64,000 nucleotides of DNA from Spinacia oleracea (Eukaryota; Streptophyta; Magnoliopsida; Caryophyllales; Amaranthaceae), in NCBI RefSeq assembly GCF_020520425.1, contig NC_079487.1:106674141-106738140 (forward strand). Direction: 5' to 3'. Below the pieces are notes generated by a model. It saw only the letters and a list, made by a program, of their open reading frames with translations. It was not told the origin of the DNA and made no database searches. Positions 55,482 to 64,000 of the stretch are shown piece after piece. Numbering within the stretch: position 1 is the first letter of the stretch; each line of letters opens with the position of its first letter. The translations under genes were made by a program, and so were the position numbers.

Positions 55482-55810
55482 AGAGCAAGATTACCGCTGG
55501 TTTGAGCAATAGTCTGAGCAATAGTCTTATTGAGTATTAACTTAAGACCTCCCATTTAAGTGGAAGAGTATGACAAAAGTCTGAGCAAGAGTCCTGGAAT
55601 TCCAAGACTCTACTTAAGACGTTTAAATTGTAAATTCAATCTTAATTATTATTTTTTTTTATTTTTTTATTTTCATAAATTTTAGGAGTCTTGAATGAGT
55701 ACGAGGGGTGAAGTGGAAAAATTAAGTAAATCTGAGGTCTCGACAAGAATCTGATTAATAAAAAGATGATGTGGAAGTCTTAGCTTATACTTCAGCGCTA
55801 ATCTTGCTCT
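55482..55810. mobile_element. MITE with AGAGCAAGATTA ends
   Basis: AGAGCAAGATTACCGCTG at the left and CAGCGCTAATCTTGCTCT near the right end are inverted copies (about 17 of 18 bp). The body has GAGCAATAGTCT-like repeats. Superfamily not determined. Confidence 0.65.
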
Positions 55811-56550
55811 AATACTCTTTTTTTATTGCTAGATCTAGGTAAACTTACATGAACTAGCCTGCTAAAAAAACGTAATCATAAATAAACCTAAATGAAAATG
55901 TAAATGGAAAAAGAAAAATTAAGTATAGTTTAGTTTCATTAGAAAATTATTAAAATGTATAATTATGGTAGGCATTAAAGTTTTAATATAGGGTATTAAT
56001 AAACATAACTTATATAGTTTGAATTTCTTAAATATCATAGGTTGTATTATTGGATTAATGGTTAAAGTTCTAACTTATGAACATGATGTCATGGGTTCAA
56101 GGATTGATGTTTGCATTTCTTCATCTTGTAAGAAAATATTATTTGTCGATGTGGCTATGCCATGTCACTTGCCATCTAATGGTGGCGACATGTGGCGAGA
56201 TGACATTTCTAATATGACTATAGCTGATTTTGTATTTCATTCCTCACCACTCCGCTTTAATAATATAGATAGATATACTAATATGATTATAGCTGATTTT
56301 GTATTTCATTCCTTTCTGTTTTAGTAGTCCGATTATCACCGTGTAAGCATTATATGCCATATCATAATATTTGACCTCCTAATTTTGCTAATTTATTGTC
56401 TTTTATCTTACAATATACGAAGTATATGAAAAGCGTTGATGAACAATTTTATGTTTCACGTGACTCTCTTTTTTCTCAGCGGGTTTAAACGTTAAAATAT
56501 TTACCAGTAAGTTATGTCATAGTTACATGTTATTCTTTTTAAAAGAGATA
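55811..56550. other. Intergenic; possible Helitron interior
   Basis: ACATGATGTCATGGGTTCAAGG near 56081 and GACATGTGGCGAGATGACAT near 56189 resemble Helitron family interiors; TAATATAGAT near 56260 could be a minus-strand 5' end. GATTATAGCTGATTTTGTAT occurs twice (about 56217, 56285). The frame at 56019-56324 is not gene-like. Confidence 0.35.
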
Positions 56551-56834
56551 CTCCCTTCATATTTATTTAATAGATACACTTGGTCGGGCACGAGTATTAA
56601 GAAAAATAATTGAATGAAATAAAGTAATAAAACAAGTGGGGTTGAGTAGATATTTTAATAAGAAAAACAAGTGGGGACCATGTTATTTTAGGGAGTGGGG
56701 GGTTGGGGGTGGGGTGTAGATATATTATTTAATTAGATGGTGGGGTTGATAAGTTACTAAAAATGGCAAGTGTATCTCTTAAATAAATATGGCCGGAAAA
56801 GACAAGTGTATCTCTTAAATAAATACAGAGGGAG
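56551..56834. mobile_element. Stowaway-like MITE
   Basis: CTCCCTTCATATTTATTTAA and TTAAATAAATACAGAGGGAG are inverted ends, with a further inverted pair AGATACACTTG / CAAGTGTATCT inside. TA target repeats flank it at 56549-56550 and 56835-56836. Confidence 0.85.
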
Positions 56835-57087
56835 TATAAATAAATGAAAAAGATTGGACCATGATATATTCATACATAAGATCATAAATGTTACCGTTAC
56901 AATTACTCGGGGCATTGACTGATCCCGAAAACTAGTGTTATGTTAAAACTATGTTTGGCACTCATGTGTCATGTCTAATTGTCTTTCGTTTGTTTTATCA
57001 AAAAAAAATTTGTCTTTCGTTTGTAATAGCCCACTATAGGTTTATGTATGCAAATATATAATTTATACCCTGCTAATTATCACATTA

Positions 57088-57169
57088 GTCAATATGTCCG
57101 AGTGGTTAAGGAGATAGACTTGAAATCTATTGGGCTTTGCCCGCGCAGGTTCGAACCCTGCTGTTGACG
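57088..57169 (+). tRNA. tRNA-Ser (UGA), copy 2
   Basis: 82 nt, the same as copy 1 apart from three sites: the anticodon stem is ATAGA/TCTAT (a compensated pair change) and the T-stem is the canonical GCAGG/CCTGC. Anticodon TGA. A T7 Pol III stop follows at about 57173. It looks like a functional gene. Confidence 0.95.
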
Positions 57170-57993
57170 ACGTTTTTTTGGTTTTTGACATCAAAACCCA
57201 AGAACTGGGAACGACGATTTCTAGTCATACAGGGAACAAAATGTCAAATTGCTTAATTGGACGTAATTGACACTTCTGAGTTACTATTTTTATGTTTGAA
57301 TATGAGAGAGCAATCAAAGAGGACTAGATAATTGTTCAAGCTTTGTAAAGGAAGATAAACGAGTACAATGATTGCCTTTATGACAGAAATATAATGCTTG
57401 TTCTATTGCTTGAGAGCTTGAGTTAACTTGTGTCTTCTAATGTAGTTGCTACGTCTTTATATAGGTGAAGTCCAACGGCATTATTAGTTGGTAGGATCCC
57501 TAGAAGATAGGAGTCCGTTGGCGACCGTTGTCTCCATGATCTCTGCTTGTCTTCAACCACTTCCGAGATCTTGGATGGTTTATTTGACCTATTCTGTTTG
57601 CTTGACGGCGCTGCGCACCTTGGGCCTTGGGCTTGGATCTTGACCTATCTTTTCTTAGTCGCTTATCTATTGTCGCTGGTCACTTGTCCCTTATCTATTG
57701 TCGCTGGTCACTTGTCGCCTATCCTTTGTCGTTGGTCTTCTGTCGCCTATACCTCGTCGCTTGATGTTGTGTCCGACCTGTTCATCCGACACGACGCTAC
57801 CTGCGACACGACAGTACCTGGTCGATACGACATGATCAACGTCAAAGCAGTTATGTCGTTAGTCCAAAAAGTGGGATAACACTTTGTAATGAGGCAAATC
57901 CTTTATCTATCCTAGAACAGAAATACGAGGATGGTAATACACATACGGCATAACAAATGGTTTATAAAATTCAAAAGTTACGATTAATGAATC
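57170..57993. other. Intergenic; possible solo LTR on the minus strand
   Basis: On the minus strand CCTATATAAAGACG near 57460 looks like a promoter TATA, and the preceding 57480-57890 is GC-richer with a 28-bp tandem (TTATCTATTGTCGCTGGTCAC twice at about 57660-57715). LTR ends were not identified. The frame at 57547-57879 is probably non-coding. Confidence 0.3.
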
Positions 57994-58242
57994 CACTACA
58001 AAAACGTGTACCATTAATGACGGGAAATCTCGTCGCTAAAGGCCAATAAACGTTGATTAATGACGGGATTTCCTGTCGCGAACCCGTCATAAAAAGGGGT
58101 CGTCGTTAACCCGTCATAAAACAATTTGCGACGGTTGTTCCCGTCTTTGTTTGGTTGTTAGCCCCGTCGCAAAAGTCTTTTGCGACGGAATTTTTGACCC
58201 GTCGTAATTAGGTTGTCGTTAAAGATACAAATTCTTGTAGTG
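57994..58242 (-). mobile_element. CACTA-type MITE, GACGGG family, copy 3
   Basis: Inverted relative to copies 1 and 2. Starts CACTACAAAAACG and ends ATTCTTGTAGTG, with a perfect 3-bp target repeat ATC on both sides (57991-57993, 58243-58245). 249 bp. Confidence 0.88.
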
Positions 58243-58389
58243 ATCACATCTACTTTCTCCGTACTATTAATATGTTCTATCTTAATATAGCTACACAAAC
58301 CAGAAAATATACCGGAGTATTAAACAATATGTGACTCGTATATAATAATATCTTAATTACAATATTACAATTACGAGCATACACTTAGT

Positions 58390-60975
58390 GTTAGAATCCG
58401 ACATTCCTTTACTTGCATTTCTCTTATCTATTATTTTCTATGATCTTTCTAATAGTTTTCTAGGCTTTAGAGAGAATTATTATGTTACTGTCATTCCAGT
58501 GTTCACTGGCAGTTTTTAGCTAATTCAAAATAAATATCTATGAGGGGTATGGACCAATACCTCTCATCAGAAGTTGACTTTGCTTAATCACTTGCATCGT
58601 TGTTAGCCTTTATAGATATTGTGTTGTCGCATGTTTTTAAGTTTTCCAAGACTCAACAAAGTCTCCCTCAAAACAGATACATTATAGTCGTCGGTCCCGC
58701 ACTCCCGCTTGTGCCTGCTGTGTGCACACAAGCGCCCCGATCTACCCTCACTCTTGTCGCCAATAGGCAAGAGTGCCCATTCTGAAGCAAGCATCCGCTC
58801 GTGCCCCGAGCCTTGAGATTCACTTTCCGCACAAGACTTGCATCCTTGTTGCCCCATATGCAAGAGCGCGTCGCACGATCCGGTGTCAAAAAATTTGGGC
58901 CGTGGCAGTTGGTATCAGAGCCAAGGTTTAGAACTAGGCATCAAGAGACCTAAGCAAAAAATCTAAGATGAGATTAATCGAAGAAAGACTAACTTGGCTA
59001 GAGGGCAAGTCAGATAGTTGGACCCGACTCGAAGAAATTGTGATTAGCCAAACCAAAGAATAGAGAGACTCGAGAATGCGGTCGACGAGCACATGCAAGA
59101 AAGAGAAGGACTATATGAGCAACTTAGGTTTATCAAAGGGCGCACAAGCTGAAGATGCACAAGACAAGTGTGCGACCCTGATGCGCGCTGCAAGGACTGA
59201 ATCGGGTGGGGGTGGTGCGATGAAGATCATGAAGGAAATAGTGCCCTTGGTCCAAGTATGCATATAATATTAAGTCTAATAAATGCGGTTCAGTATTAAT
59301 AGACAAGTTAATAATTCAGTGAGATCAAGTGAACTTAATGCCTAGCTAGAGGCCGCTTCAGTTCAAGTGGAATTAATTATATTAAATCCACAGCTTACTC
59401 TTGACTGAACCCGTAGGGTCACACAAATAGTACGTAAACGGATCAAGTATTTAATGGCATTAAATACTCCATCTATGGATATTCGGAATCGACGGATCTT
59501 GGTTTCAGTGGGAGCTAAGATCGTCACAAGCAAGAAATGAATACTCCGGAAACGATGATATTGCCGGAAACGGAAATATGGATCGTATCGGAAATATGAA
59601 TATTATCCAAGTCGTAGGTGTTGCCGGAAACGGAAACATGGTACGTATTGGAAAATATTAATGGAAATGGAAATATTGCCGGAATCGGAAATATTGCCTG
59701 AAACAGAAATATTGTCTGCATCGGAAACATTATCGGAATCGGAAAATAATTTCGGAAACGGAAATATTAAATATTTGTTCGAAACGGAAATTAATTCCGG
59801 AATTGGAAATATTAAATATTGGTCGTATCGGAAATGAATTCCGGAACCGGGAATTTAATCGGAAGCGCATCGTAGGAATTAAGCATCGAACGAGGCTTGC
59901 CAGAAGAAGGCCCAGCACGAAGCCAGGCCCGCGCCGAGCAAGCCAAGCGCCCAACACGAAGGCCACAGCCTCGCTAGGCCCAGCGCAAGGCCAGGCCCAG
60001 CAAGGCCGTAGGCGCGCGCGCTGGAGCGTGTGCTCGTGGGCTGCGAGGCAGCGCCCACTCGTGTGGGCCGCAAGGCCTGCGCGGGTGTGTGCGTCCCTCG
60101 TGGTCGTGCGACACTCGTGTTCGTAACGAATCCTAATCCTATCGGAATTCGTGCAATGATTAAATCCTAATCCTAATAGATTAAATTTATTATTTAGAGT
60201 TCAAATAGGATTCTAATTAATAAATCCATATCCTAGTAGGATTATAATTCCTTTCCATAAACTCTATAAATATAGGCCTAGGGCACATATTTAATAGACG
60301 GATTATTGAAGTATTCACGGTAAGATTTTTAAGCAAAAATCAGCCAAACACTTGCACCCAAATAGCCGAAAATCTAAGGAACCTTAAGGGCGATTCTAGT
60401 TGGTCAAGCTTAAGGCGGATCCGGACGTGCTGTGGACTATCTACAGAGGGACGACACTTGGAGTCCTAAAGAATTGTTCTTGTTCGGTTCGGGCGCAGCT
60501 AGGGAGGGCACGCTACAAAGTGTATGCTTCTAAATTATGCTATATGATTATGTGTAAATAATATGTTTCCTGGCAATATGGTTTTTCCGCATGATTTATG
60601 TTTATTCATATGTATCATAACCTAACAGATCAAACCTCCAAAGCCTCGAGACTACAGCGGCGCTAGAGACTCGAAGGAAGTTGATAACTTCCTCTTCGAT
60701 ATGGAGCAGTATTTCAGAATTTGTTAGCTGAGTGAAAATCTAAAGGTGGATATCGCAACCATGCATTTGTCGGATGATGCGAAGCTATGGTGGCGCACAA
60801 AGCACGCCAATATCGAAGAGGGGGGAGTAAAGATAGATACCTGGGAAGAGTTCAAGAAGGAACTCAAAGATTAGTTCTACCCCTAGAACACCGAGTTTGT
60901 TTCAAGAATTAAGCTACAGAAGATCCACCACAAGGGCTCCATACGCGACTATGTGATAGAGTACTCGGCTTGCAT
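58390..60975 (+). mobile_element. Ty3/gypsy fragment: 5' LTR and broken gag, interrupted by a solo LTR
   Basis: Fossil. A probable LTR starts TGTTAGAATCCGAC at 58390 and ends near 58888; the primer site TGGTATCAGAGCC follows at 58910. Gag-type sequence lies at 58960-59255 and 60632-60975 (with KPRDYSGARDSKEVD and AKLWWRTKHAN, typical of the retrotransposon gag domain). It is broken, with at least three interruptions, and ends where a CACTA element begins. No pol is present. Confidence 0.75.
59256..60630 (+). repeat. Solo LTR nested in the gypsy gag
   Basis: A 1.37-kb block without coding capacity, ending CATAACCTAACA, with a TATA-like CTATAAATATAGG near 60265 and a long series of GGAAACGGAAATATT-type units (59540-59870). 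It looks like a lone LTR left by recombination. The left boundary is approximate. The frames at 59803-60126 lie inside it. Confidence 0.65.
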
Positions 60976-63900
60976 CACTACTAGAAAATGTATATATAAC
61001 GACAAGATGTTAACGATGGAGTCAATACTCTGTCGTTAATCACATAAGCGCACCAACATATGACGACCGGGAAATAAGGTCATCGTAATTAGTGAAAAAA
61101 GAAATAATAAAAACCTAAATATAAAAAACTAACCGTCGTTGTTTATCTTTTCATTAGCGCCATTCCCCTTCAAAGCCCGTCTTTAATTTCACTTCCCCTT
61201 CAACTAAAACCCTCGATGGCTCGATTGAACTAGCCTCCAATTGCGATTGACCAATTGCGATTCTCAAATTATACTCGCCTCTAGTACTTATAATTCTTGA
61301 TGGGATAAAGGGTTTGATTTATCCTCTTTGTTTAATTGATTGACGGAATTGGGTTCAGATTAAGCTTTCAAATTCGAATATCGAATCAATTCCGGTTAGT
61401 TCCCTATTTTCTTTGATTTGTACAATTAATTCAAAGCGATAGTTGTTGTTAATTGAACTAATACTTTAATTTAAATTCTTATTCAATTGTTATTGCGGCT
61501 TCAAATTTATTTATGAAAATTCAAGGCGAAAATAGGTTATTTGATCTCAGTTGGGTTATTGAATTTCTACTGTCTGATGTTGTTATTTATTGTCTATTTG
61601 CTTGCTCTGTTTATGCTTTTTTTTTGCTTGTTAACTTTTCCCCCCTTTTGATATTGTAACGCCATATCAGCCTTCGAAACGCATGTTATGACGGCTTGCA
61701 GGAATGCTAATATTAAGTATTTGAATTAGGATTTTGTTTGAATTTCTACTGTCTGATGTTGTTATGTTATGACGGCTTGCATGCTTGTGATTAGCTCTTC
61801 AAGTAAGGAGGAGTTAGGATTTTGTTTTGAATGTAAAGGTAGAATTGAATTGTTATCATCCCTGATTTACTATTTTTACTTATCTGAATGCAATTTAAAA
61901 TATGTGATAGAATTTGAACGGAAAGTCCCATCTAGAATCCCTTTGTAATGATGCTTATGGAAGAATGGTGTTGCTTGGTATGCTGCGTACGTTGAAACAT
62001 TTGGTTCGCAATGGAAGCTTGTGTCTTTTGTATAGTATTGGTAAAATTCTAGTATCCTCTGTGCAGTTTGTAATTCTCTTGCTATCTTTATTTAGATTCT
62101 TTTTATTCTATATCTCAATGCTAGTATGCAGGACTCCATTTCTTTGGTCTTCTTCTGAATCTACAGTTAGTTAACTGAAAAACAGGATTGCGTTCAACCT
62201 AAAATAGGATTGTGTTCAACCTGTTAAGCTTCTAAATTCAGCTAGTGCAGACCTTGAGCGAGTAGTAATTTGATGGACCTCTTTAATGTTCTATATGCTA
62301 GTGCTAGAAATCTCTTGTTCCAGATGCATAAAACTAATTTAGGTGTTTGCAGATGTAGACAAATTCAGACTGGTTATTCATTTACAGAGGCAGTCGCCGC
62401 TCCCAGTAGTTTATTTGGATTTGATATAGAAAACATATCCGTACCTGTCACATTATCTAGGGAAGGTTATTCATTTACTTCACTCTTTTTTAATCCGCGG
62501 TATCTGTTACAAATCTCGTCGACCCCTTTTACACGAATCTTGCTAGCATTTGATCAGTATTTTATGCATACCGTATTTATCTAAAGTCTAAACATTACCA
62601 TGAAACCTATTGTTTCCTTTCCTACCCTAGAAGTTTAATTTACAAATTAAAGATAGGGGGCGTCTTGGTGATTCAAGACTCCCTCTTCCGTGCTGCTATG
62701 ATAATAGAATCTCGATGTGTTAGACTAATCTGAACTTCCACAATGTATGTGAAACTGTATACACATGATATATGGAGGCTGAAGCTAAATAATATGTTGA
62801 ATGACTTTGTACATGAAAGTGAGTGAAAAAACCAATGCTATAGTTGCTTGGTTAAGTATTATGTCCCTTAGTGTGAGTATTGCAGCTTCACTTTTCCCTG
62901 CACCTGAAGAGCTATTTTCAGAAAAATAAACATATATAGATGTTATCTCTCATCACATTTCTGATTCTGATTTGGTCATAAACTGATCCGAAGTTTGAGT
63001 TTACTTATTCTTTTAAGGAAGCTAATTTGTTACGGAGTATTTATGTAACCGAAATATATTTAGCACACAATTCCTCTACAATTTACTAAGCTAGTTCTTT
63101 TGTTGCTTTTCATAAAGCATTAGACCTTGTTATGACAGGGTTGCATGTGTTGATGTAGTGTTTTCGTTCTTTCTGTTGCTAAACCTAGTAGTCTTGCTAT
63201 AGTTTTGGAACTGGGAGCTCTATGTATTAACTATAGAGTTTTCATTCATATATTTGTATAGTTTTTTCCACACAAGAAAGCATAAAGGCTTATACAAGCT
63301 TTTAAAAGTCTCATATAGTCGTATGAGTTCTGCTCTTTGTTTTAGTGTCTCAGGCATGTTGCAGGTTTGATCTTTGTAGATTTCTGCTCAGCTGGTCAGC
63401 AGGTTCTGCTCAGGTCAACAGACTTCGTGGTACTCGGTCTCTTGCTGGTATGCAGAGTTGATGAAGTGTTGTAGTAGCTAGTTTGGGTGTTCATGGTGGG
63501 CTTGTTCTGGTATGCAATACAAAGGTTGTTTGACTGCTGGTTATGGCTTGTTCTAGTTTAGGTGGAAGTTGGTTAGTTATCTTAATATCAGTTGCAACGC
63601 TGCCAGGATAAGTGTCTTTAAAGACAAGCTGACTTTCCTACAAGAACCTGATGTTATATCTGTTAATTTTTACGGGTGAATATTCCTTGTCACTAACTAA
63701 AATTCTTTACCTGTATGTGATATGATTTTATTTTTCTTCTTTTGGGAAGCCCTAGCTATAACATAACTATGACTCATATTCTAATAGTATCATCCCTCAT
63801 GGACATTGAATTTACTGCTCTCTTTTTTAATCTATGATATCTTTTAAGTATCTGTGTGATGCTGGCTTATCTGATTTGTGGTTTTGTTATAGTTGATGAA

Positions 63901-64000
63901 AGTTTCAGAATTGGCACTCTAAAGAGGGAATGGTTTATGAAGAACAGGCCATGCCAACACATGAGGCACTTCGAAGGTCAACATATATATGAAATGGTAT
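60976..64000 (+). mobile_element. Left end of a larger CACTA-like element (runs off the window)
   Basis: CACTACTAGAAAATG at 60976 interrupts the gypsy gag and is followed by AACGACAAGATGTTAACG and other subterminal AACGAC/GTCGTTA units like those of the CACTA MITEs. No inverted right end appears before 64000. From 61200 on the sequence looks like a plant gene leader and introns; short frames at 61914-62174 and 62270-62584 have no domain I know. The last 110 bp are open (ESFRIGTLKREWFMKN) and could be an exon. Internal short repeats: TGAATTTCTACTGTCTGATG (61559, 61739) and GTTATGACGGCTTGCA (about 61686, 61765). Confidence 0.45.

Noticed and set aside
57547-57879. Plus frame of 110 residues
   Set aside because: Contains a short tandem repeat and may be LTR sequence; no domain or splice context.
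59540-59870. GGAAACGGAAATATT series as a satellite array
   Set aside because: The units are irregular in length and confined to one LTR-like block.
59803-60126. Arg/Ala-rich frame
   Set aside because: Lies in the GC-rich part of a solo LTR.

Overview
This is a stretch of flowering-plant nuclear DNA. The genes have GT-AG introns, the intergenic DNA is very AT-rich, and transposable elements are dense and nested. Many elements end in or contain the pentamer-like string CGGAGTA/TACTCCG. From the element types and the style of the proteins I infer a member of the Caryophyllales, perhaps Amaranthaceae (spinach- or beet-like). This is an inference and could not be checked here.

Host genes, left to right: (1) a minus-strand multi-exon gene (about 1-2739, running off the left edge) for an uncharacterised protein with a long charged N-terminal half and an MGFGGLL-type domain like those of plant Ulp1-protease/mobile-domain proteins; (2) a plus-strand three-exon gene (5396-9405) for a small protein with a very acidic tail; (3) a TPD1-like gene or pseudogene (9955-10270, minus); (4) a pectin methylesterase/invertase inhibitor-like gene (15083-15652, minus); (5) a RING-H2 ubiquitin ligase-like gene (18441-19640, plus); (6) and (7) two intact-looking two-exon TPD1-like secreted-protein genes (27140-27777 minus; 35588-36618 plus); (8) an eleven-exon gene for 8-amino-7-oxononanoate synthase of biotin synthesis (48851-53820, plus), ending in the peroxisomal signal AKL; (9) two tRNA-Ser(UGA) genes (54936, 57088).

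About half of the window is mobile DNA. Two Ty1/copia retrotransposons have perfect 5-bp target repeats (19861-25888 minus; 38688-43649 plus), and both look recent. There is a 5'-truncated L1-type LINE with a 15-bp target repeat (32593-35154). A broken Ty3/gypsy fragment is interrupted by a solo LTR (58390-60975). Two Helitron families are present, one nested in the other at 17179-18195. Three CACTA-type MITEs share a GACGGG-rich body, a fourth CACTA MITE belongs to another family, and the left end of a larger CACTA element lies at 60976. Mutator-like foldback elements, Stowaway-like MITEs and three hAT-type non-autonomous elements (with 8-bp target repeats) make up the rest. Many insertions are dated relative to one another by nesting.

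The genes do not form one pathway. The recurring host theme is the TPD1-like family, with three diverged copies within 27 kb. I did not find a convincing new biological system. The items most worth a second look are a possible self-complementary primer site in the 19861-25888 copia element, the TPD1-like trio, the peroxisomal signal on the biotin gene together with the element nest in its upstream region, and the tRNA-Ser pair with a compensatory stem change.
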